The notes under the pieces were generated by a model that saw only the letters and a list, made by a program, of their open reading frames with translations, made no database searches and was not told the DNA's origin. A stretch of 17,417 bases of DNA from Methylococcaceae bacterium (GTDB taxonomy: Bacteria > Pseudomonadota > Gammaproteobacteria > Methylococcales > Methylococcaceae). Below, piece by piece: positions 6,526 through 14,582 of the stretch. Where the stretch lies: positions 1 to 17,417 of the forward strand of contig VEPB01000501.1 in NCBI GenBank assembly GCA_012026715.1, written 5' to 3'. Positions within the stretch are counted from its first letter, which is position 1. Each line of letters starts with the position of its first letter. The position numbers and the translations under genes were made by a program.

Positions 6526-7767
6526 GTGAGCAAAAGACGTGTCGTGATCACGGGCCTGGGCGCGGTATCCCCGGTCGGGCTCACAGTAGCGGCTGCCTGG
6601 GAAAGCGTGCTGGCCGGCAAAAGCGGGATCGGCATGATCGAGCATTTCGACGTGTCCGAGTTCTCCTCCCGCATCGGCGGCTCGGTTTGGGGCTTTGACG
6701 CTAACCAATACATACCGGAAAAGGAAGCCAAGAAAATGGATGTCTTCATCCATTACGGCATGGCGGCCGGTAGCCAGGCTTTCGAGGATTCCGGCCTGGC
6801 CGTCACCGAGGCCAATGCCGACCGCATCGGCGCGGTGATCGGTTCGGGCATCGGCGGCATCACCGGTATCGAGAACGGTCACAACGCTTTCCTCAAGGGT
6901 GGGCCGCGCAAAATCTCGCCGTTCTTCGTCCCCAGCAACATCATCAACATGATTTCCGGCAACCTGTCCATCAAGTACGGGTTGCAGGGGCCGAATTTCG
7001 CCATCGTCACCGCCTGCGCCACGGCCACCCACTGCATCGGCGATGCCTATCGCCTGATCCAGTACGGCGCCGCCGATGCCATGGTGGCGGGAGGGGCCGA
7101 GATGGCGACATCCCCCACCGCCCTTGGGGGTTTCGCCTCGGCTCGGGCGCTGTCCCGGCGCAACGACGAGCCCCACTTGGCCAGCCGGCCGTGGGACCGC
7201 GACCGCGACGGCTTCGTGCTGAGCGACGGCGCCGGAGTGCTGGTGCTGGAGGAGTTGGAACACGCGAGGGCGCGCGGCGCCAGGATCTACGCGGAGGTCA
7301 TCGGCTACGGGCTGAGCGGCGATGCCTACCACATGACCCAGCCGCCGGAATCCGGCGAGGGCGCGGCGCGCTGCATGAAGCACGCGCTGCGTGACGCGGG
7401 CTTAAATCCGGACCAGATCGACTACATCAATGCCCACGGCACCTCGACCCCTGCCGGCGATATCGCGGAAACCCTGGCCATCAAGTCGGCCATGGGCGAT
7501 GCGGCCCGGCGGGTCGCCATCAGTTCCACCAAGTCCATGACCGGTCACATGCTGGGTGCCGCCGGCGGCATCGAGGCGGTGTTTTCCGCCCTGGCGCTGC
7601 GGGATCAGGCGATACCGCCGACGATCAACCTGGACAACCCCGATCCGCAGTGTGACCTGGATTATGTGCCGCACACCGCGCGGCAGGCCAAATTGGACAT
7701 CGTGATGTCCAATTCCTTTGGCTTCGGCGGTACCAATGGGACGCTGATCTTCAAGCGCTTCAGCTGA
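6526..7767 (+). CDS. fabF: 3-oxoacyl-ACP synthase II (KAS II)
   Basis: FabF is the elongating condensing enzyme of type II fatty-acid synthesis, adding two carbons from malonyl-ACP and favouring palmitoleoyl to cis-vaccenoyl extension. With the GTG start at 6526 the product is 413 residues, the same as E. coli FabF. It begins MSKRRVVITGLGAVSPVG. The catalytic C164 (VTACATA), H304 (NAHGTST) and H341 (TGHMLGAAGG) form the KAS I/II Cys-His-His triad. The glycine-rich end FGFGGTN is intact. An in-frame ATG at 6475 would add 17 residues but lies inside the acpP-fabF hairpin loop and does not fit the family start. The Shine-Dalgarno sequence is weak (GGA near 6515). A 52-bp gap with a small hairpin leads to pabC. 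Confidence 0.96.
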   Translation: MSKRRVVITGLGAVSPVGLTVAAAWESVLAGKSGIGMIEHFDVSEFSSRIGGSVWGFDANQYIPEKEAKKMDVFIHYGMAAGSQAFEDSGLAVTEANADRIGAVIGSGIGGITGIENGHNAFLKGGPRKISPFFVPSNIINMISGNLSIKYGLQGPNFAIVTACATATHCIGDAYRLIQYGAADAMVAGGAEMATSPTALGGFASARALSRRNDEPHLASRPWDRDRDGFVLSDGAGVLVLEELEHARARGARIYAEVIGYGLSGDAYHMTQPPESGEGAARCMKHALRDAGLNPDQIDYINAHGTSTPAGDIAETLAIKSAMGDAARRVAISSTKSMTGHMLGAAGGIEAVFSALALRDQAIPPTINLDNPDPQCDLDYVPHTARQAKLDIVMSNSFGFGGTNGTLIFKRFS

Positions 7768-7772
7768 CCGAC

Positions 7773-7790
7773 GCCCCCGGACGCGGGGGC
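7773..7790 (+). terminator. Short GC hairpin between fabF and pabC
   Basis: gcccccg (7773-7779) and cgggggc (7784-7790) form a perfect 7-bp stem with a 4-nt loop just after the fabF stop, followed by ttccatcc. The tail is poor in T, so this may only pause transcription or stabilise the upstream mRNA. Confidence 0.35.
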
Positions 7791-7819
7791 TTCCATCCAT
7801 CGCCGGCCGACGACATGCC

Positions 7820-8659
7820 ATGCTGCTGGTTAACGGCGCTGTGACCCGCTCCATCGACGCCCTCGACCGTGGCCTGCACTACGGTGACGGCGTCTTCACG
7901 ACGCTTCCGGTGCGCCGGGGCGTTCCGCTGTTCCTGGAAGAGCATCTGGATCGTCTCAGCCGCGACGCGGCGCAGCTATACCTGCCATGTCCAGACCGAG
8001 AACTGCTGCAACTGGAGGCCCGCCGGCTCGCTGAGAGTCAGCCGGACGCGGTGTTGAAGATCCTGCTGACCCGCGGGACGGGGGGGCGTGGTTATCAGTG
8101 CCCTGATCCGGCCGTGCCGACCCGGGTACTGGCGTTGTATCCCCTTCCAGATTACCCGGCGAGCTGCTCCGCTGAAGGCGTCCGGGTGGGTGTCTGTGCG
8201 ACCCGGCTCGGGCATAATCCGGCTTTGGCCGGGGTCAAGCACCTCAATCGCCTGGAACAGGTGCTGGCGCGCCGCGAGTGGAGCGGCAGCGAGGTCCGCG
8301 AGGCCTTGATGTGCGACCAGGACGGTTTCGTGGTCGAAGGGGTCATGAGCAATCTGTTTTTAGTTCAATCCGGGAAATTGTTGACGCCCTTACTGGATCG
8401 CTGCGGGGTGCGGGGCGTCATGCGCGCACGTGTCATGCGGGTGGCCGCGGAATTCGGGCAGGGGGTGGTGGAGGGGCGTATCGGCCTCGATCAGGTCCGG
8501 GCCGCCGATGAGGTTTTCTTGACCAACAGCCTGATCGGCATATGGCCGGTGGCGGAATTCGATGGACGCCGGTACCCGCCGGGGCCTCACAGTCGAGCCT
8601 TGATGGAAGCGCTAGGGAGGTTGGGCGCACAATATGAGGCGGCGGCATGTCGCGCCTGA
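7820..8659 (+). CDS. pabC: Aminodeoxychorismate lyase
   Basis: PabC is a fold-type IV pyridoxal-phosphate enzyme that converts 4-amino-4-deoxychorismate to 4-aminobenzoate and pyruvate, feeding folate synthesis. The 279-residue product has RGLHYGDGVFTT (17-28), the PLP-binding lysine K140 in AGVKHLNRLEQV and the cofactor-contacting E173 in VVEGVMSNLF, all as in E. coli PabC (269 residues). Branched-chain and D-amino-acid transaminases share the fold, but GVKHLNRLEQV and the location between fabF and mltG point to PabC. The ATG at 7820 fits the family start; no clear Shine-Dalgarno sequence is seen. It overlaps mltG by 13 nt. Confidence 0.93.
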   Translation: MLLVNGAVTRSIDALDRGLHYGDGVFTTLPVRRGVPLFLEEHLDRLSRDAAQLYLPCPDRELLQLEARRLAESQPDAVLKILLTRGTGGRGYQCPDPAVPTRVLALYPLPDYPASCSAEGVRVGVCATRLGHNPALAGVKHLNRLEQVLARREWSGSEVREALMCDQDGFVVEGVMSNLFLVQSGKLLTPLLDRCGVRGVMRARVMRVAAEFGQGVVEGRIGLDQVRAADEVFLTNSLIGIWPVAEFDGRRYPPGPHSRALMEALGRLGAQYEAAACRA

Positions 8660-9645
8660 TCGGCATCCTCATCCTGGCGTTGAGCTTCGCGATCGGCTGG
8701 CTGTGGATGGACTACCAGCAGGCGGTGGAACATCCATCCGAAAACCGGGAAGCGGTGAGCTTCGAGATTCCCAAGGGGGCCAGTCTGCGCGCCATTTCGG
8801 CCGAATTGCGCGATCGGCAGATCATCGCCAAACCCCATTGGTTCATCCTGCTGGCCTACCTGGACGGCAGCGCCACCAAGCTCAAATATGGCGAATACGA
8901 GATTTCGCCCGGGCTTTCCATGCGCTCGATGCTGGCGCTGTTCGTCAGCGGCAAGCTGCGCCAGCATAGCTTGACCCTGGTGGAAGGCTGGCGATTTACC
9001 CAGGTGCTCGCCGCCCTGGCGGCACAGCCCGCGTTACAGCATAGCCTCGACGGACGCAGCCCGGCGGAGGTGATGGCGGCCTTGGGCGCGCCGGGCGAAG
9101 ATCCGGAAGGCCGATTCTTCCCGGATACCTATTTCTTTACCAAGGGAACGCCGGATGTGGACGTGCTCAAGCGCGCCTATCGCAAGATGCAGACGGTGCT
9201 GGATGCCGAATGGCTGGGCCGGGCCGCGGGGGGGCCGCTGCGTTCGCCTTATGAAGCGCTGATTCTGGCGTCCATCATCGAGAAGGAGACTGCCCGCCCG
9301 GACGAGCGGCCCCAAATCGCCGGCGTGTTCAGTCGGCGTTTAAGCAAGGGTATGCTGCTGCAGACCGATCCCACGGTGATCTATGGGCTGGGGACTGAGT
9401 TTGACGGCGATATCCGAAAGGATGACCTGCAGCGGGATACGCCCTATAACACCTATGTCCGACCTGGGCTACCGCCGACGCCCATCGCCATGCCGGGCTC
9501 CGCGGCGCTGCACGCGGCGCTGCATCCAGCCGAGGGCGATGCGCTGTACTTCGTGGCGCGCGGCGACGGTTACCATCAGTTTTCCAGTTCCCTCGACGAC
9601 CACAACCGGGCGGTCGAACACTACCAGAAGAGCCATGTCCGCTAA
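8647..9645 (+). CDS. mltG: Endolytic murein transglycosylase MltG
   Basis: MltG (YceG family) is an inner-membrane lytic transglycosylase that cuts nascent peptidoglycan strands and is thought to set glycan chain length. The 332-residue product has one N-terminal membrane segment (about residues 3-20, LIGILILALSFAIGWLW) with the rest periplasmic. A LysM-like region follows at about 35-100. The catalytic domain holds ILASIIEKET with the probable catalytic glutamate E212, then VFSRRL and LQTDPTVIYGLG (about 227-249). These match E. coli MltG, where the equivalent glutamate is in the same EKET motif. The ATG lies inside the end of pabC (13-nt overlap), and the gene in turn overlaps tmk by 11 nt. 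Confidence 0.95.
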   Translation: MSRLIGILILALSFAIGWLWMDYQQAVEHPSENREAVSFEIPKGASLRAISAELRDRQIIAKPHWFILLAYLDGSATKLKYGEYEISPGLSMRSMLALFVSGKLRQHSLTLVEGWRFTQVLAALAAQPALQHSLDGRSPAEVMAALGAPGEDPEGRFFPDTYFFTKGTPDVDVLKRAYRKMQTVLDAEWLGRAAGGPLRSPYEALILASIIEKETARPDERPQIAGVFSRRLSKGMLLQTDPTVIYGLGTEFDGDIRKDDLQRDTPYNTYVRPGLPPTPIAMPGSAALHAALHPAEGDALYFVARGDGYHQFSSSLDDHNRAVEHYQKSHVR

Positions 9646-10249
9646 GTTCATCACCCTGGAAGGCGGGGAGGGGGTAGGCAAGACCACCCAGATCGCCGCC
9701 GTCTGTGAGTTCCTGGAGCAGCGCGGGATTGCCTGCGTAGCCACCCGCGAACCGGGGGGGACGCCGGTCGGCGAACAGATTCGCGGCGTGCTCCTGGGGA
9801 ACCACGTCATCGCTCCAGAAACCGAGTTGCTGCTGTTGTTCGCGGCTCGCGCCCAGCATTTGCAGGAGGTGATACGGCCCGCCCTGGCGAAAGGACACTG
9901 GGTGGTGTGCGACCGCTTTACCGATGCCAGCTTCGCCTATCAGGGCGGCGGGCGCGGAGTCGCGGAAGGCATGATCGAGGCATTGCAAGCCCAGGTCCAG
10001 GCTGGATTGCAGCCCGCCCTCACCTTGTTGCTGGACGCGCCGGTGGAAATCGGTCTGGCCCGCGCCAAACGACGAGGACCGGCGGACCGGTTCGAGCAGG
10101 AAACCGTGGCGTTTTTTCAGCGGGTCCGCGCCGCGTATCTGGCGCGTGCCGAACGCTGGCCGGGGCGGATGCGGGTGATCGATGCGTCGGGGACTCCGGA
10201 GCAGGTGAAGGCGGGAGTCATCTCCGAACTGGAGCGGTTCTGCCCATGA
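9635..10249 (+). CDS. tmk: Thymidylate kinase
   Basis: Tmk phosphorylates dTMP to dTDP with ATP, an essential step toward dTTP. The 204-residue product has the P-loop GGEGVGKTT (10-18), the REPGG substrate loop (38-42), the DRF motif (93-95) followed by the YQGGGRG segment (102-108), and a LID region around RRGPADRFE. The arginine-bearing LID is typical of the E. coli-type enzyme. The start ATG at 9635 lies within the end of mltG (11-nt overlap), preceded by agaag as a Shine-Dalgarno sequence. The open frame continues upstream but only as an overlap with mltG. The stop overlaps the holB start as ATGA. Confidence 0.96.
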   Translation: MSAKFITLEGGEGVGKTTQIAAVCEFLEQRGIACVATREPGGTPVGEQIRGVLLGNHVIAPETELLLLFAARAQHLQEVIRPALAKGHWVVCDRFTDASFAYQGGGRGVAEGMIEALQAQVQAGLQPALTLLLDAPVEIGLARAKRRGPADRFEQETVAFFQRVRAAYLARAERWPGRMRVIDASGTPEQVKAGVISELERFCP

Positions 10250-11235
10250 GCGAGGTACTCGGCACTTATCCATGGCTGCGGGAAGGCTGGTCGCGGCTGC
10301 AGGCCTACCTGAATACCGGCAGAGTGCCACAGGCACTGCTGATGACGGGGGCTGCCGGTATCGGCAAGCGGCATCTGGCGTTGCTGCTGGCCCAGCGGTT
10401 GCTATGCCGGGCGCCGGGGGAGTTCGGATGCGGCCACTGCGCCAGTTGCGCCTTGATCGCTGCCGGCACCCATCCCGATCTGATCCAGGTGGGACCCGTC
10501 GAGCCCGGCAAGCCGATCACCGTCGATGCGATTCGGGGCCTGATCGCGACCTTGGGACTCAAGCCTCAATATTCCGGTTACCGGGTGGTGATTCTGGCGC
10601 CAGCCCATCAGATGAATGTGAATGCCGCCAACAGCTTGTTGAAGACGCTGGAAGAGCCGGAGCGTCACACGGTCATGTTGCTGCTGAGCGAGCAACCTGC
10701 CCTGCTGCCGGCCACCATCGCCAGTCGGTGCCAGCGCTTCGCCCTGTCCTTGCCAAGCCGGGACGCGGTATTGGAGTTTTTGTCCGCGCACGGTCAGGCC
10801 GCACAGGCGGAGGTGCTGTGGAGCATCGCCGGCGGAGCGCCGCTTCGAGCCCTGGAATTGGCCGGCTCCAGCGTTGTTGAAATCCGCGCCGGCTTTTTCG
10901 CCGACTGGTCTGACCTGGCCGCAGGGCGGGAACAGCCGGCGACGGTGGCGGAAAAATGGGCCAAGTCGGCTTTGGACGAGTTGGCGGACTGGATGTTGTC
11001 CTGGACCGGCGACCTGATTCGCCTCAAGAGCGACCCGCATTGCCGTCGTCTGGACAACCCCGATCTCTCCAAAAGCTTGCAAGCCCTCGCTGCCCGATTA
11101 CACTTAACGGCGGTCTTCGATTATCTTGATCGACTCAATCACGCGCGCCGGCTGCTGTCCGGACAGGCAAACCGGCAACTGCTGTTGGAGGAGTTGCTGA
11201 TCCGCTGGGCGTGGCTGGCTCGTTCACCCCCGTAA
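10246..11235 (+). CDS. holB: DNA polymerase III subunit delta prime
   Basis: Delta prime is the stator of the clamp-loader complex that loads the sliding beta clamp. The 329-residue product shows the AAA+ clamp-loader layout: a P-loop-like GAAGIGKRH (35-43), a zinc-binding module with C54, C62, C65 and C68 (CGHCASC), a THPDL segment (75-79), ANSLLKTLEEP (128-138) and the SRC sensor motif (160-162). The C-terminal half is helical collar. The P-loop keeps the lysine but has arginine where ATP-binding loaders have threonine or serine, in line with delta prime not using ATP. The ATG at 10246 overlaps the tmk stop by 4 nt. The 113 upstream in-frame codons lie in tmk and are not coding in this frame. 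Confidence 0.95.
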   Translation: MSEVLGTYPWLREGWSRLQAYLNTGRVPQALLMTGAAGIGKRHLALLLAQRLLCRAPGEFGCGHCASCALIAAGTHPDLIQVGPVEPGKPITVDAIRGLIATLGLKPQYSGYRVVILAPAHQMNVNAANSLLKTLEEPERHTVMLLLSEQPALLPATIASRCQRFALSLPSRDAVLEFLSAHGQAAQAEVLWSIAGGAPLRALELAGSSVVEIRAGFFADWSDLAAGREQPATVAEKWAKSALDELADWMLSWTGDLIRLKSDPHCRRLDNPDLSKSLQALAARLHLTAVFDYLDRLNHARRLLSGQANRQLLLEELLIRWAWLARSPP

Positions 11236-11250
11236 CACACGGAACCGCCC

Positions 11251-11607
11251 ATGAGTGAAATCCCAGGCGCCGCGCGGCAAGGCATCCTGTCCCTAACCAT
11301 CCGGGACAAGAACGCGCTCTATGCGGCCTATATGCCCTTCATCAGGAACGGCGGCCTGTTCATTCCCACCAGCAAGACCTATCAACTGGGGGACGAGGTG
11401 TTCATGCTGCTCAACTTGATGGAAGAAACCGAGCGTATCCCGGTTGCCGGGAAAATCATCTGGGTTACGCCCAAGGGAGCCGAGGGCTACCGCTCCACCG
11501 GGATCGGCGTGCAGTTCAGCGATCAGGACGGCGGCCAGACCCGCGCCAAGATCGAGAACTACCTCGCCGGCGCCCTTGAATCGGATCGTCAAACCCATAC
11601 CATGTAG
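11251..11607 (+). CDS. pilZ: Type IV pilus assembly protein PilZ
   Basis: PilZ is a small cytosolic protein needed for type IV pilus assembly; in Xanthomonas it binds the PilB ATPase and FimX. The 118-residue product closely follows Pseudomonas-type PilZ: GILSLTIRDKNALYAAYMPF (11-30), NGGLFIPTSKTYQLGDEVF, VAGKIIWVTPKGA and a THTM ending. It lacks the RxxxR and D/NxSxxG motifs that bind cyclic di-GMP in other PilZ-domain proteins; the equivalent turn reads NGGLF. So it most likely does not bind the nucleotide itself. It sits 15 bp after holB, its standard position in many gammaproteobacteria. Its presence implies that type IV pilus genes exist elsewhere in the genome. Confidence 0.94.
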   Translation: MSEIPGAARQGILSLTIRDKNALYAAYMPFIRNGGLFIPTSKTYQLGDEVFMLLNLMEETERIPVAGKIIWVTPKGAEGYRSTGIGVQFSDQDGGQTRAKIENYLAGALESDRQTHTM

Positions 11608-11677
11608 GCGACCTTCCGCGCCGCCCCGACTGTCCCATTGACTGCGCCCTGCATCCGGCGCACCGCGCTACGTTCCC

Positions 11678-12448
11678 ATGCTCATCGACTCCCATTGCCA
11701 CCTGGACCGTCTGGATCTTTCTCCTTACGACAACGACTTCGGCCGCTTCATGGAACACACCGGCCAGCGATTGAAGCACATGCTGTGCATCGCCATCCGC
11801 CTGGAAACCTATCCGGCCATGCTGGATCTGGTGGGTGGCTACGATGCGGTTTCGGTTTCAGTCGGGGTGCATCCCAACGAGCATGACTGCCGGGAACCGG
11901 GCGAAGACGAATTGGTGGAACTGGCGCGCCATCCCAAAGTGGTGGCCATCGGCGAAACCGGACTGGACTATTTTCGCAGCGAAGGCGACTTGGGCTGGCA
12001 GAAAGAGCGTTTCCGCACCCACATCCGGGCGGCGCGGCGCGCCGGGAAACCCCTGGTCATCCATACCCGCGAGGCGCGGACCGATACGCTGGCGGTGTTG
12101 AAGGAAGAGGGCGCGGATCAGGTGGGCGGGGTATTCCACTGCTTCACTGAGGATTGGGAGACCGCCCGGCAGGCGCTGGATTTGGGGTTCTACCTGTCGT
12201 TTTCCGGCATCGTCACCTTCCGCAATGCCGAGCAAATCCAGGAGGTGGCGCGGCGGGTGCCGGACGACCGCTTCCTGGTGGAGACCGATTCGCCCTATCT
12301 GGCACCGATCCCGCATCGGGGCAAGCCCAACTATCCCCATCACGTCGTGCACGTGGCCGAGTTTGTCGCCGCCCTGCGGGGCCAGGCGCCCGACCGGATC
12401 GCCGCGCAAACGACCGCCAATTATGACCGGCTGTTCGGCCGCGACTGA
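11678..12448 (+). CDS. tatD: TatD family metal-dependent hydrolase/DNase
   Basis: TatD-family proteins are TIM-barrel metalloenzymes; characterised members have 3'-5' exonuclease or DNase activity, and this copy corresponds to YcfH by its place after holB/pilZ. The 256-residue product has all metal ligands: H6 and H8 in DSHCH, E93 in GETGLDY, H129 in VIHTRE, H154 in VFHCF and D204 in ETDSPYL. The ATG at 11678 is directly followed by the first metal motif, as is usual. The 70-bp gap before it has a small gcgcc/ggcgc stem (11644-11661) and no gene. It ends only 6 bp from the convergent aguB. The physiological substrate is unknown. Confidence 0.92.
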   Translation: MLIDSHCHLDRLDLSPYDNDFGRFMEHTGQRLKHMLCIAIRLETYPAMLDLVGGYDAVSVSVGVHPNEHDCREPGEDELVELARHPKVVAIGETGLDYFRSEGDLGWQKERFRTHIRAARRAGKPLVIHTREARTDTLAVLKEEGADQVGGVFHCFTEDWETARQALDLGFYLSFSGIVTFRNAEQIQEVARRVPDDRFLVETDSPYLAPIPHRGKPNYPHHVVHVAEFVAALRGQAPDRIAAQTTANYDRLFGRD

Positions 12449-12454
12449 ATGGCC

Positions 12455-13342
12455 TCAATCGAGGAAACGGCGGACCAGGTCGCCGTACTCATCGATGCGG
12501 CGGTCGCGCAGGAACGGCCAGATTCGGCGGACGTTTTCCGAGCGTCTCAGATCCACTTCCGTAAGCAGAATTTCTTCACGCTGGTGGTCCGCCAGCGATA
12601 GCAGTTCCCCTTGCGGTCCGGCGACGAAGCTGTGGCCCCAGAAGTCGATCCCGCTCCCCTTGCCGTTGGCGCTGGCTTCGTGGCCGATCCGATTGCAGGC
12701 CAGCACCGGCATGCCGTTGGCGACCGCATGGCCGCGTTGCACCGTGATCCAGGCATTGACCTGGCGTTGTTTTTCGTCGTCCGGATCTTCCGGATGCCAG
12801 CCGATGGCGGTGGGATAGATCAGCAGTTCGGAGCCGGCCAGGGCCATGAGCCGGGCCGCTTCCGGATACCATTGATCCCAGCACACCAGGATGCCCAGCT
12901 TGCCGAGCGAGGTCTCGATGGGTTTGAAGCCCAGGTCGCCGGGGGTGAAGTAAAACTTCTCCGAGTAGCCTGGATCGTCCGGGATGTGCATTTTCCGGTA
13001 AATGCCCGTCAGGCTGCCGTTCTTGTCCAGGACGACCGCGGTATTGTGGTAAAGCCCCGGCGCTCTTCGCTCGAACAGCGAGCCGACGATAACCACCCGC
13101 AGCTGGCGGGCCAGATGGCCCAGCTGCTCGGTGGTAGGGCCGGGTATGGATTCGGCCAGGTCGAAGCAAGCGGTGTCTTCCACCTGGCAGAAGTAAGGTC
13201 CCAGATGGAGTTCCGGCAGCACGATCAACTGGGCACCGCGGACGGCGGCTTCGCGGATCAGCTTGACGGACAGCGCGAAATTCTCCTCGCGGCTGGCTCC
13301 GCAAGCCTGCTGGATGAGGGCGACAGGTAAACGGTTAGTCAT
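12455..13342 (-). CDS. aguB: N-carbamoylputrescine amidase
   Basis: AguB hydrolyses N-carbamoylputrescine to putrescine, CO2 and ammonia, the last step of the agmatine route to polyamines. The 295-residue nitrilase-superfamily product has the catalytic triad E44 (LPELHLG), K117 (YRKMHIPDD) and C154 (CWDQWYPEA). The DDPGYSEKFYFTPGD segment (122-136) is a hallmark of this amidase rather than of other nitrilase relatives. It also has the typical NRIG and GSGIDFWGHS stretches. Its start overlaps the end of aguA by 8 nt on the same strand, so the two form one operon in pathway order. There is no clear Shine-Dalgarno sequence, which fits coupled translation. It converges on tatD with a 6-bp gap. 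Confidence 0.95.
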   Translation of the reverse strand: MTNRLPVALIQQACGASREENFALSVKLIREAAVRGAQLIVLPELHLGPYFCQVEDTACFDLAESIPGPTTEQLGHLARQLRVVIVGSLFERRAPGLYHNTAVVLDKNGSLTGIYRKMHIPDDPGYSEKFYFTPGDLGFKPIETSLGKLGILVCWDQWYPEAARLMALAGSELLIYPTAIGWHPEDPDDEKQRQVNAWITVQRGHAVANGMPVLACNRIGHEASANGKGSGIDFWGHSFVAGPQGELLSLADHQREEILLTEVDLRRSENVRRIWPFLRDRRIDEYGDLVRRFLD

Positions 13343-14390
13343 GATTGGAACCCAGGGGAACGGACGAGGGAAACTGCATGGTCATGCAATGGATGCTGCC
13401 GTACTGATGGATCAGGGGGGTGGCAGGGATGGCGACCAGTTCGCGATCGGGGAAGCAATCCGACAAACGCTCCAGTGCGACGCGGTCGTTGGGGTCGCCG
13501 TAAACCGGAACCAGAACGGCGCCATTGATGATGAGGAAGTTGGCGTAGGTCGCGGGCAGCCGCCGACCTTCTTCGTCGAAAACGGGGCGAGGAATGGGCA
13601 GCGGAACCAGACGGTAGCCGGATCCGGAGGACGATCTGAAGCGTTCGAGTTCCTGTTCCATGGATTGCAAATCTCCGTATAAGGGGTCGGCCGGGTCGTC
13701 ACAGGCCGTATAGGCAATGGTTGCAGTGTCGCAGAAGCGGGCCAGGGTGTCCACGTGGGCATCGGTGTCGTCGCCTTCGGCATGGCCGTGATGCAGCCAT
13801 AGAACACGATCGACACCGAAATGTTCCGCAAGTCGCGCCTCAATGGCCTGACGATCCCATTGCGGGTTGCGATTGGGGTTGAGCAGGCAGCGTGCGGTGG
13901 TCATCAGGGTGCCGCAGCCGTCGGTTTCCACGCTGCCGCCTTCCAGCACCATGTCGACGGACTGTAGCGGCGTGCGCGGAAAAATGCCGGTGGCATGTAG
14001 CCGCGCGGCCAGCATCGCATCGTCGCCACAGTCGTACTTGCCGCCCCAGCCGTTAAAGCGGAAATTCAGCAGCGTGGCACCGGTGGCGGTTGCTACGCTG
14101 ATCGGGGCGGTGTCACGCACCCAGACGTCGTCGTATGGCAACTCCACCAAGGTGACGCGCAGGAGGTCCACGCATCTCCCAAACAGCGTGGTCTCGACGT
14201 GGCGGCGGTGTTCGCGGTCGCGGCAGGCAATCACCAGCGGCTGGCGGGCGGCAATGGCTTTGGCGATCTGGCAGTAAGTGGCTTCGACGGCTTCGAGCCA
14301 GGGGCTGAAATCTCCGGATTCATAGGGCCAGGCGATGAGCACGGCGGATTGATCCGCCCATTCCGGCGGAAAATGGGTGGCGGAAGACAT
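13335..14390 (-). CDS. aguA: Agmatine deiminase
   Basis: AguA hydrolyses agmatine to N-carbamoylputrescine and ammonia. The 351-residue product belongs to the peptidyl-arginine-deiminase-like guanidine-modifying family. It shows DVWVRDTAP (88-96, substrate aspartate D93), FNGWGGKYD (112-120), LEGGSVETDG (149-158), the catalytic H212 in DTDAHVDTLARF, and the nucleophile C335 in GSIHCMTMQ. The overlap with aguB makes a complete agmatine-to-putrescine module, which supports agmatine over arginine as substrate. Agmatine itself must come from arginine decarboxylase, not present here. A minus-strand -10 (TATAAT) lies about 33 bp upstream of the start. Confidence 0.95.
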   Translation of the reverse strand: MSSATHFPPEWADQSAVLIAWPYESGDFSPWLEAVEATYCQIAKAIAARQPLVIACRDREHRRHVETTLFGRCVDLLRVTLVELPYDDVWVRDTAPISVATATGATLLNFRFNGWGGKYDCGDDAMLAARLHATGIFPRTPLQSVDMVLEGGSVETDGCGTLMTTARCLLNPNRNPQWDRQAIEARLAEHFGVDRVLWLHHGHAEGDDTDAHVDTLARFCDTATIAYTACDDPADPLYGDLQSMEQELERFRSSSGSGYRLVPLPIPRPVFDEEGRRLPATYANFLIINGAVLVPVYGDPNDRVALERLSDCFPDRELVAIPATPLIHQYGSIHCMTMQFPSSVPLGSNHD

Positions 14391-14422
14391 AGGAGTCGTT
14401 CGATGGCTTCGGGAAACCGGGC

Positions 14423-14451
14423 ATTATAAAGGGGGCCAACCCCGATGAATA
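14423..14451 (-). promoter_or_regulatory. Candidate promoter for aguA-aguB
   Basis: On the minus strand 14423-14428 reads TATAAT, a perfect -10, and a weak -35 (TATTCA, three of six) lies 17 bp upstream at 14446-14451. The expected transcription start near 14416 gives a leader of about 26 nt before the aguA ATG. The -10 is clear; the poor -35 may mean an activator is needed. An interrupted inverted repeat, ggccaacccc (14434-14443) with gggg-tga-ttggcc (14472-14484), starts between the hexamers and extends upstream of the -35. Confidence 0.42.
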
Positions 14452-14511
14452 CGTTAACCGCAACGACAGCAGGGGTGATTGGCCGGCGACTCGGAGCTCT
14501 CAGCTTCAGCT

Positions 14512-14539
14512 TTGCGATCACGCCCGGATGCAATAAAAT
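14512..14539 (+). promoter_or_regulatory. Candidate promoter for pgaB
   Basis: TTGCGA (14512-14517, four of six) and TAAAAT (14534-14539, five of six) are spaced by 16 bp on the plus strand in the divergent aguA-pgaB gap. A start near 14546 would leave a short leader before either candidate pgaB start codon. A 7-bp inverted repeat, cgatcac (14515-14521) and gtgatcg (14558-14564), brackets the -10 and the start site. It could be an operator. Confidence 0.35.
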
Positions 14540-14582
14540 GGCCGTTTCCGCCAAGGTGTGATCGATTGCGGCGCTGCCGGTC

